Assembly (NCBI RefSeq): GCF_024204665.1
Contig: NZ_CP100355.1
Span: 2,461,451 to 2,525,450 of the forward strand
DNA from: Natronosalvus rutilus
GTDB lineage: Archaea; Halobacteriota; Halobacteria; Halobacteriales; Natrialbaceae
Direction of reading: 5' to 3'
Length of the DNA stretch: 64,000 nucleotides
A program made the translations under genes and the position numbers. Positions 8,959-16,026 of this stretch are shown one piece after another (the first letter of the stretch is position 1; the number at the start of each line of letters is the position of its first letter). The notes beneath the pieces were generated by a model that was not told the DNA's origin, ran no database searches, and saw nothing but the letters and a program-made list of their open reading frames with translations.

Positions 8959-9963
8959 TCATCGCTCGAGGGTCACCGCTCGCCCTCGCTCGCTCGACTC
9001 GTAGATGGCGTCGATCACCCGCTGGACGAGGAGCGCTTCCTCGACCGTCCCCGCGACCGGATCGGCGTCCCCGGCCACCGCGTCGAGGAACGCCCGGTCC
9101 TCCGCGAGGTGCATGTCGGCGGTACCGACCTCGACGGTGTCGACGGGCTCGTCGGCGTCGGCGCTGACGACGGTCAGTTCAGCCCCCGACACCTCGAATG
9201 CGAGCCCACTCTCCGTCCCGCGAACCACGCACTCCCTCGAGGGGGCCGCCGTTCCGTGCCAGGACGTCTCGACGGAGATCGTTCGACCGTCTGCACACCG
9301 CAGCAACGCGGTCGCGGAATCGTCGACGGCGTACTCGCCGAACTCGGAGCGCGTCTGGCCGCTCACCTCGGCCACGGTCGGGTAGTCGAACAGGTGTAAC
9401 GCCAGATCGATGATGTGAACGCCCAGGTCCATCAGGACGCCACCGCCAGCGAGCGACTCGTCGGTGAACCAGCCCCGTCCGCCGCCGGGGACGCCGCCCC
9501 GCCTGAGGTAGTCGACGCTCACGTGCGAAATCGAGCCGAGGCGTCCCGCCTCTCGCAGTTCGATTGCCCGTTTCGTCGCGTTCGCGTACCGCATGGTGAA
9601 CCCGACTGTACAGAATCCGTTGGCGTCCCGGGCGGCCACCGCGATCCGTTCGGCGCTCTCGAGGGAGTGAGCCAGTGGCTTCTCGAGAAGGACGTCGACG
9701 CCGGCCTCGAGCGCATCGACCGCAACTTCCTCGTGGACGCGGTTCGGGACGCCGACGACTACCGCGTCGACGCCGGACTCGAGCAGGGCCTCGTGGTCTT
9801 CGTACGTCGGTGCGTCGAACTCGTCGGCGAAGTCGGTTCTGGCCTCGGCATCGAGATCGGCGCCCGCCAGGTCGGCACCGAGGTCGTCGAGCCGGGTAGC
9901 GTGGATTCGGCCGATCGTCCCGAGACCGACAACCCCAATGCGGGGGGCTCGTTCGTCGTTCAT
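8959..9963 (-). CDS. Gfo/Idh/MocA family oxidoreductase (copy 1)
   Basis: A 334-residue NAD(P)-dependent sugar or polyol dehydrogenase. The Rossmann motif is IGVVGLGTIGRIHATRL at the N-terminus, the family signature is VLLEKPLAHS near residue 95, and the substrate domain has GGGVLMDLGVHIIDLALHLFDYP with the usual Asp/His region. The start at MNDERAPR (9963) is preferred; the open frame continues 23 codons upstream without Rossmann-like sequence. It is the third of three family members in a row. Such sets commonly act together in 3-keto-sugar chemistry or uronic/inositol catabolism, but the substrate is not readable from sequence. Confidence 0.88.
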   Translation of the reverse strand: MNDERAPRIGVVGLGTIGRIHATRLDDLGADLAGADLDAEARTDFADEFDAPTYEDHEALLESGVDAVVVGVPNRVHEEVAVDALEAGVDVLLEKPLAHSLESAERIAVAARDANGFCTVGFTMRYANATKRAIELREAGRLGSISHVSVDYLRRGGVPGGGRGWFTDESLAGGGVLMDLGVHIIDLALHLFDYPTVAEVSGQTRSEFGEYAVDDSATALLRCADGRTISVETSWHGTAAPSRECVVRGTESGLAFEVSGAELTVVSADADEPVDTVEVGTADMHLAEDRAFLDAVAGDADPVAGTVEEALLVQRVIDAIYESSERGRAVTLER

Positions 9964-10041
9964 TGGGAACGGACTCTTCCCCCGAGCACAAAAATGTACG
10001 TACTCCCGGATCTCGATCGTCGAGGACGACACTCGAGTCGC

Positions 10042-11088
10042 TCACTCGTCAGGCGGTAGCTCCCCCGACTCGATGAGGGCGGCCAGCGGATTGTCCTCGA
10101 TTTCCAGCGGGAGACTGACGCGCCCTCGTTTGCGCGCTGACTCCCAGATGCCGAAAACTATCTCCGTCGATCCGAGCGCTCGTCGGCCACTGATGATCGG
10201 CTCCTCGTCGGTCTCGAGGGCCTCGAGGAGCGTCACGATGGCTGCGTCCTGGGCGGCGTCGCCACCGACCTCGACGGTCCGCCACTCGCCGTCGGTTCGG
10301 ATGCGATACTCGTCGCCGAGTTGGAATTCGATTTCGCCGTCGGTCCCGATGAAGCGATTGGTGTGGTGGCCGACGGCCTCGGCACCTGCGCCAGTAGAGC
10401 AGAGCGCGTGAACGCCGGATTCGTACGCCCACATGCCGAGTCCCTGGCGTTCGGACGGCATGTTCGTGTACCAGATGTGTTCTTCCGGGTAGTCAATCTG
10501 CCCGAGCACCCACTCGACGGGTTCGTCACCGAGGACGTAGTTCGCGAGGTCGACGTGGTGGAGCCCCGTCTGGAGTAAATCCTGGCGACCGAGTTCGATG
10601 CGCTCGAGGTCGCCGATCGCCCCGTCGTCGATGACGCGCCTGATCTCGCCAGCGGCGTCGCTGCACCGGTTCTGGAGGTTGATCGTCAACTGAACGCTAG
10701 CGTCCTCACAGACCTCGACGAGACGATGGCTCTCCCCGACCGTCTCGGCCATCGGCTTCTCGCAGTGAATCCCCTGCACCGACTCGTGGCGAGCACACGT
10801 TTCGACCAGCTCCCCGTGCGTGGACGGTGGGGTGCAGATACTGACGACGTCGGGGGTCGCCCCGTCGAGCATCGCCTGGACGTCCGTGAACACCCGTTCG
10901 TCGTCGAGACCGAACTCGTCCCCGAACGCGGCCGCGTGGTCGGCCACGATGTCCGCGCAGGCTGCCACTCGGCAGCCGTCGGCCCGTCGAAAACTTCGCG
11001 CGTGACGGTAGCCCATGGAGTAGCCGTCGTGATCCGAATTCTCGGGGTGTGGCCCGGTTCCGACGATTCCAACCGTGTAGTCGCTCAT
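10042..11088 (-). CDS. Gfo/Idh/MocA family oxidoreductase (copy 2)
   Basis: A 348-residue family member. The N-terminus reads TVGIVGTGPHPENSDHDGYSMGYRHARSF, a glycine motif with a longer insertion than usual before the helix. The signature is IHCEKPMAETVGES. The C-terminal domain shows LLQTGLHHVDLANYVLGDEP. It lies in the same strand-run as copies 1 and 3, with gaps of 78 and 61 bases, so a shared transcript is plausible. It is not closely similar to copies 1 or 3 over most of its length, suggesting a different substrate or step rather than a recent duplication. Confidence 0.86.
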   Translation of the reverse strand: MSDYTVGIVGTGPHPENSDHDGYSMGYRHARSFRRADGCRVAACADIVADHAAAFGDEFGLDDERVFTDVQAMLDGATPDVVSICTPPSTHGELVETCARHESVQGIHCEKPMAETVGESHRLVEVCEDASVQLTINLQNRCSDAAGEIRRVIDDGAIGDLERIELGRQDLLQTGLHHVDLANYVLGDEPVEWVLGQIDYPEEHIWYTNMPSERQGLGMWAYESGVHALCSTGAGAEAVGHHTNRFIGTDGEIEFQLGDEYRIRTDGEWRTVEVGGDAAQDAAIVTLLEALETDEEPIISGRRALGSTEIVFGIWESARKRGRVSLPLEIEDNPLAALIESGELPPDE

Positions 11089-11149
11089 GGTGTAACGAAT
11101 CGTAGTTCCGGCGACCGTCTTATAAGCGTGCCGGTGGCCTCGATAACGG

Positions 11150-12229
11150 CTACGTCACGGACCCGTCGGTATCGACGTCGATCCACTCGCCCGTCTCTGT
11201 GGACTCGTAGGCGGCGTCGAGAATGCGGAGGACCGCGACAGCGTCCTCGAGGGTGACCGGTGGGTTGCGCTTTCCGTCACAAGCCTCGAAGAATTCCTCG
11301 ACGAAGTCCTTGCCCCACGATCCGCCATAGCCCGGGGCCGGGTCGTACTCGTGGGTGATCGTCCGGTGGGGCGTGCTGGCCCACTCGCCGCTCACGTCGT
11401 CGAGTTCGAGCGTCGTCTCGCCCTCGAATCCGAACTCCCGCCCCATCGGGTCCCAGCTACTGCGACCGTCGCTTCCGTACAGATCGATTCTGGTGTCGTA
11501 GACGCCCTCGCCGAGGTGGTAGCCGCAGTGGAGCGTGCCGATCGCACCCCCGGCCGTCTCGAGCTGGAGCGTCGCGACGTCCTCGACAGCGACCCCCTCG
11601 GTACCTGACGCCATGTTCGCGTTGACGCGTACGATGGGTTCCTCGAGGAGGTAGTCGATCAGCTGGAGCCAGTGGATGCCGAGCCACTGGAGGATGCCGC
11701 CACGACTCGCGTCCGGGTCGAAGATGAAGTGATCGGTGTCCCGGAACGACAGCTGCGACGCGACGTAGCGCGCCTCGAACGCGCGGACGTCGCCGAAGAA
11801 CCTGTCCTCGACCAGCCCACGGAGGTCTCGAGCGATCGGATGTGATTGCCACGGATACGACACGCAGACGGTTTCGTCGGCGCTCGCGGCCCGCTCGAGC
11901 ACGGGCTCGAGGTCGGCGACCTGGCGGGCCGCTGGCTTCTCCGTGTAGACGTCGACCCCGGAGTCGAGCGCTCGTTCGATGGCATTGGGCGTGTCGCGAT
12001 TCGGAAGAGTGAGGAAGATCGTATCGACCGACTCGGCCGCCAGCAATGTCTCGAGCGAGTCGTAGACGGGGACGTCGCCGAGAGAGGCGACGGTGGACGG
12101 ATCGAAAGCCGGATTCGGTTCGCACGCGCACGTCACCGTCGCCTTCGCCTGAAGCGCGTCGAGGGTCTGCAGGTAGGGCTCTGCGTGGTGGTGGTCGAGG
12201 CCGACGTAGCCGATGGCTCGCTCCGTCAT
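11150..12229 (-). CDS. Gfo/Idh/MocA family oxidoreductase (copy 3), atypical nucleotide motif
   Basis: A 359-residue protein opening the five-gene minus-strand run. The fold is recognised from TIFLTLPNRDTP, VYTEKPAARQVADLEP and GGILQWLGIHWLQLIDYLLEEP. The N-terminal nucleotide motif is unusual: AIGYVGLDHHHAEPYLQ has only the first glycines of GxGxxG and carries three consecutive His residues. NAD(P) binding is therefore less certain than in copies 1 and 2. The gene probably starts the operon, since the next 590 bases upstream have no convincing coding sequence on this strand. Confidence 0.8.
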   Translation of the reverse strand: MTERAIGYVGLDHHHAEPYLQTLDALQAKATVTCACEPNPAFDPSTVASLGDVPVYDSLETLLAAESVDTIFLTLPNRDTPNAIERALDSGVDVYTEKPAARQVADLEPVLERAASADETVCVSYPWQSHPIARDLRGLVEDRFFGDVRAFEARYVASQLSFRDTDHFIFDPDASRGGILQWLGIHWLQLIDYLLEEPIVRVNANMASGTEGVAVEDVATLQLETAGGAIGTLHCGYHLGEGVYDTRIDLYGSDGRSSWDPMGREFGFEGETTLELDDVSGEWASTPHRTITHEYDPAPGYGGSWGKDFVEEFFEACDGKRNPPVTLEDAVAVLRILDAAYESTETGEWIDVDTDGSVT

Positions 12230-12812
12230 TTCGTTGCCTCCAGGCCGTCGTCAGTTCGGTCGAACGCGCGAGCGATGCGATGACGGCCCTCGTTCCTGTT
12301 GCACCGAGTCGTTCGCCACCGGTAGCGGACGACGGTTGACAGCATCGCTGTCCGCCTGGCGACGGTATTCGATTCGCACGGTCCGGGGACGTGTCGGGTT
12401 CGGGGACCAAGAGGGGTCACGTCAGGCTCACCTGCGGAAGATCCGATTCGCATAGCTGCATCGTTATCACTCGGTTCATGGTGGCAAGTTGTAATGTACG
12501 TTGTGGTGAGAGACGTGTCACGACTCGATGGACGGGTGTTTCGGGAATCCAAATTCGAACACACTTTACCACGGATGATGGAGGGTGCCGATCGCGATAG
12601 TACCGTACTCGAGCGAGAGCGGTCGAAGACGCCGTTACGACCAAACAGCGAACGTGGACAAACCGGAAATCGTTTTGCACACGTAAACAGCCGTTCACGC
12701 TCGAGAGCGAACGTCGTTACTGCCGTATTTCGCCATTATATCGGTAATGAGTGCCACAGAGATCCATAACGTGACTCTCATACGTCTGTAACAGCCTGTG
12801 ACTGTTTCACAC

Positions 12813-12839
12813 CCTGTGTTTTGCTATGTAAAACACAGG
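12813..12839. repeat. Perfect 10-bp inverted repeat (hairpin)
   Basis: Arms cctgtgtttt (12813-12822) and aaaacacagg (12830-12839) flank a 7-base loop. The loop includes the stop codon of the minus-strand gene remnant. It could act as a terminator-like hairpin or mark an old insertion edge. Direct observation; function unknown. Confidence 0.6.
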
Positions 12840-13051
12840 TCGGAAAACTTCGAACGTACTGTCCCGACGAGGTACTCGTTCGTCAGCACCGTCGACTTCG
12901 CCAGTTCGTCTGCGAACTCGAGCCCAATTCGAGGCGATACGAACCGTTTCGGGTGCCCACACTGTAGTTTGGTCATTCGTGTATCACCCTTCCAGGCGAC
13001 CGTCCCGTCGCCGTTGTAGCCGGACCAGACGGGCAGGATCCGGTCGGCGCC
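12824..13051 (-). pseudogene. Gene remnant, C-terminal fragment only
   Basis: An open minus-strand frame of about 75 codons ends in TAG at 12824. It starts directly after an in-frame TGA, without a usable early start codon. It reads as convincing protein in its first half (DRILPVWSGYNGDGTVAWKG; later PRIGLEFADELAKSTVL) and its third codon positions are largely G or C, as in genuine genes of this genome. The only ATG lies about 25 codons in. This looks like the 3' end of a gene whose 5' part was deleted. I do not recognise the family; a secreted glycosidase or sialidase-like tail is only a guess. Confidence 0.45.
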
Positions 13052-13216
13052 TCAGACGGGGAGAGAGGAATGGGGTGTTTGACGATCGGAAACGACTCGA
13101 CCAGGACCGACGTCGATGGTCGGTAACCGACTTCGACGGCCAGTGACTAACGTCGGTGGTCGACGACCAACGACCGGTGGCTTGATACCCGGACGTTCCC
13201 TCGTATCGAGCGACCT

Positions 13217-13948
13217 ATGACGAACGTACTCCTCGCCGGTGAGTCCTGGCAGCTGCTCACCTTCGAGATCAAGGGACAGGACGTCCTCACCGGGGCGTCA
13301 TACGACGAAGCGCCGGATCACCTCATCGCGGCCCTCAAGGTCGCGGGCGCGTCGGTGACTTACCAGCCCTGTCACGTCGCGACCCGCGAGTTCCCTCGCA
13401 CGCGGGCCGACCTCGAGGCGTACGACCTCGTGATCCTGAGCGACATCGGCGCGGATACCCTCCAGCTCACGCCGCAGGTCCGACGGGGCGAGGCCGACGT
13501 CGACCGATGCGAACTCCTGGCGTCGTACGTCGAAGACGGCGGCGCACTGGGGATGATCGGCGGCTACATGAGTTTCGCGGGCGTCAACGGCCAGGCGCGG
13601 TACGACCGCACCGCGCTCGCCGACGTCCTGCCGGTCTCGATCGGTCCCGGCGACGACCGGGTGGAAGCGCCGGCCGGCGTTCGGCCGACGAACGAAGGGG
13701 TTCTAGGAGCGGACCTCGACGACGAGTGGCCCGCCGTCCTCGGCTACAACCGAGTCGTCGCCGACGCCGACGCAGACGTCTGGGCGACGGTCGGCGACGA
13801 TCCCCTGGTCGCCGTCGGCTCGTACGGGGACGGACGGACGTTCGCGTTCACCACCGACTGTGCGCCCCACTGGGCGCCGCCGACGTTCCTCGAGTGGGAC
13901 GGCCTTCCCACCCTCTGGGAGGCACTGCTCGAGGACGTCACCGGCTGA
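13217..13948 (+). CDS. Glutamine-amidotransferase-like conserved protein
   Basis: A 243-residue protein with the flavodoxin-like/GATase1-like fold of conserved proteins often annotated as putative glutamine amidotransferases. Visible features are NVLLAGESWQLLTFEIKGQD at the N-terminus, VILSDIGADTLQL, YVEDGGALGMIGGYMSFAG and a C-terminal AFTTDCAPHWAPPTFLEWDG. There is no GxCxGxQ nucleophile elbow, so amidotransferase activity is doubtful. Members of this family occur near sugar dehydrogenases and in uncharacterised carbohydrate operons, in keeping with this locus. It is a single gene on the plus strand. Confidence 0.7.
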   Translation: MTNVLLAGESWQLLTFEIKGQDVLTGASYDEAPDHLIAALKVAGASVTYQPCHVATREFPRTRADLEAYDLVILSDIGADTLQLTPQVRRGEADVDRCELLASYVEDGGALGMIGGYMSFAGVNGQARYDRTALADVLPVSIGPGDDRVEAPAGVRPTNEGVLGADLDDEWPAVLGYNRVVADADADVWATVGDDPLVAVGSYGDGRTFAFTTDCAPHWAPPTFLEWDGLPTLWEALLEDVTG

Positions 13949-14054
13949 CCAAGGCGGTAGGGGTTCGGTCGCCTAACCAGAGACCAAAAAGAAGATCGAT
14001 CACACGACCTGGCGACCCAAACGTACTTTTGCGTGACCCACGCTACGCCAACGT

Positions 14055-14414
14055 ATGGAACGCTACGAAACGCGCGTCGAGGGCGGAACGGTCTACTTCG
14101 AGACCGACGAGGGGGACCTCGAGATCGGTGACCTCAATACCATCGTGGACGTAATCGGCAACGAGACGTACACGATCACCTACGACGAGAAGCAACGAAC
14201 CCAGGCGTGGCTCGAGACCGACGAGGACGGAGCGGTGACGTTCGACGTCCGCGAGACCATCGTCGACCTCGACCACCGGCGTGAATTCGTCGAGAAGATG
14301 CGGTCGATCGATCGGTCCGAAGAGAAGTACGGATTGCCGGAGCGGGCCGTCGAATTTGCCGAGGAGATCGTGTCGATCTTCGAGCAGCAAGGTGCCTCGA
14401 CGCAGACGACGTAG
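14055..14414 (+). CDS. Conserved hypothetical acidic protein
   Basis: A 119-residue, strongly acidic protein without signal peptide or membrane segment. The first half is predicted beta (RVEGGTVYFETDEGDLEIGD ... ETYTITYDEKQRTQAWLE) and the end is helical (PERAVEFAEEIVSIFEQQG). I do not recognise a family. It precedes the ceramidase-like gene by 43 bases on the same strand and may be co-transcribed with it. Codon usage is typical of real genes here. Confidence 0.7.
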   Translation: MERYETRVEGGTVYFETDEGDLEIGDLNTIVDVIGNETYTITYDEKQRTQAWLETDEDGAVTFDVRETIVDLDHRREFVEKMRSIDRSEEKYGLPERAVEFAEEIVSIFEQQGASTQTT

Positions 14415-14457
14415 CAGTTGCTCGAGTGCTTCGAGCACGAAACGCCGCCACACCCAT

Positions 14458-15849
14458 ATGGGATCGGAACCAACCGACAACCGATCTTCGATGCCACGGG
14501 ACGCACCCGATACGTCTTCGAGCAGTTACGGGTGGCGGGCTGGCACCGCCACTCGCGTCATTACGCCCGAGCAACCGATGTGGATGGCGGGTTTCGCAAA
14601 GCGCGACGAACCCGCCACGGGCGTCGAGCACGACCTCGAGGCGACGGCGCTGGCGCTCGAGGACGAGTCGGGAACGCTCGCAGCCATCGTCTCCGCCGAC
14701 GTGTTGTTCGTCCCGAGAGCGATCCGAGACGCCGTCACGCAGCGCTGTGAGGTGAAATACGGACTGGATCCCGATTCCATCGTGCTCGCGGCGACGCACA
14801 CCCACTGCGGACCGGAATTCCGGGATTTCAAGGTGCGAATGTACGCCGACGACGTCGAGCGGTATCGAACGAACGCGGCCGACTATCGCGAACGACTCGA
14901 GGACGAACTGATCGCCGTAATCGGGGAGGCCCTCGACGACCGAGAGCCGGCGCGGATCAGCTATAGCCACGCCCGATGTGGGTTCGCGATGAATCGACGA
15001 CTGCCGGTCGAGGACGGGATTGCCCACGAGCAAAACCCCGACGCGCCGGTCGATCACAAGGTTCCAGTTCTCGTCGTCGAACCCGACGAAGGGGTCGACC
15101 GGACCGACGGAGCGGCACCCTCGGCCATCGTGTTCGGCTACGCGTGCCACACGACGACCCTCTTTTTCACGAAGTACTGCGGTGACTGGGCCGGGTTCGC
15201 CCGCCGGTACCTCGAGGAGCGCTATCCGGGAGCCACCGCGCTCTGTCTCCTGGGCTGTGCCGGCGACCAGAATCCGTATCCACGCGGTGACGTCGACCTG
15301 GCGAAACGCCACGGACGCACGATGGCCACGACCGTCCGCGCGGCGATCGAGTCCCGGAGACGGCCGGTTCGAGGACCGCTCAGAACCGGCTTCGAGGACT
15401 GTGCACTCGAGTTCGAGGACCCGCCGAGCAGGGACGAACTCGAGGCGATGCGGAAGGGCGACGTGCGACACCTGCGCGTCCGCGCGGAGGCGTTGCTCAC
15501 CGAACTCGACGAAACGGGCGCGATTCGAACCGAGCACCCGTATCCGATACAGACGTTCGGCTTCGGCAACGATCTCACGCTGGTGGCCCTCGGCGGCGAA
15601 GTTCTCGTCGAATACGGGATTCAATTGAAGGATCGCCTCGAGGGGCCGGTCTGGGTGGCCGGGTACGCGAACGACAAGTTCACGTACGTACCGACGGCCA
15701 GGGCGAGAGCCGAGGGTGGCTACGAGAGCGAGGGGGCGATCCGCCGGTCGACGTTTTCGGGTCCACTCGACCCGAACGCCGAGGAGCGAATCCTTCGACA
15801 CGTGCAGGCCCTTGCCGAGCGCGTACGTATCTCGAGGACGATACAATAG
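14458..15849 (+). CDS. Neutral/alkaline ceramidase-family protein
   Basis: A 463-residue protein resembling the N-terminal catalytic domain of neutral ceramidases (zinc amidases). It shows RAGTATRVITPEQPMWMAGF, the zinc/His motif LAATHTHCGPEF near residue 115, a second His in FGYACHTTTLFF, and LGCAGDQNPYPRGD, which corresponds to the family GD-NP motif. VALGGEVLVEYG and GYANDKFTYVPT complete the family pattern. No signal peptide is apparent, unlike secreted bacterial ceramidases, so it may act inside the cell. Archaeal lipids lack ceramide, so the true amide or ester substrate is unknown. Starts at 14458 and 14491 are both possible. Confidence 0.8.
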   Translation: MGSEPTDNRSSMPRDAPDTSSSSYGWRAGTATRVITPEQPMWMAGFAKRDEPATGVEHDLEATALALEDESGTLAAIVSADVLFVPRAIRDAVTQRCEVKYGLDPDSIVLAATHTHCGPEFRDFKVRMYADDVERYRTNAADYRERLEDELIAVIGEALDDREPARISYSHARCGFAMNRRLPVEDGIAHEQNPDAPVDHKVPVLVVEPDEGVDRTDGAAPSAIVFGYACHTTTLFFTKYCGDWAGFARRYLEERYPGATALCLLGCAGDQNPYPRGDVDLAKRHGRTMATTVRAAIESRRRPVRGPLRTGFEDCALEFEDPPSRDELEAMRKGDVRHLRVRAEALLTELDETGAIRTEHPYPIQTFGFGNDLTLVALGGEVLVEYGIQLKDRLEGPVWVAGYANDKFTYVPTARARAEGGYESEGAIRRSTFSGPLDPNAEERILRHVQALAERVRISRTIQ

Positions 15850-16026
15850 GTAGGGTAGGATAAATAGGTGCGATAGGTACAATAGATGGGGGCCGGCGCA
15901 TCAGGTCCAGTAATGATAGACCGGGACATACACCGAGTTCGAATGAGCGAGTCCGTCGAGCCGCGGATATCGACCCAATGACTTTAGTCTCGAGCCCGAC
16001 CAGTACCCAGCGAACCCAGACGACCC

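Larger units (their letters stand above)
12230..13216. other. Long intergenic stretch, mostly non-coding
   Basis: Nearly 1 kb between the minus-strand oxidoreductase operon and the plus-strand amidotransferase-like gene. Small open frames here have irregular codon use, apart from one minus-strand remnant (12824-13051, listed separately). A perfect hairpin at 12813-12839 and a tgg/cgac-rich degenerate repetitive patch at about 13110-13190 are the other visible structures. The upstream part must hold the promoter of the oxidoreductase run, but I cannot place it confidently. Confidence 0.5.

Noticed and set aside
12798-13019. 73-codon plus-strand frame in the long intergenic region
   Set aside because: It is the antisense shadow of the minus-strand gene remnant, whose codon bias is clearly better.
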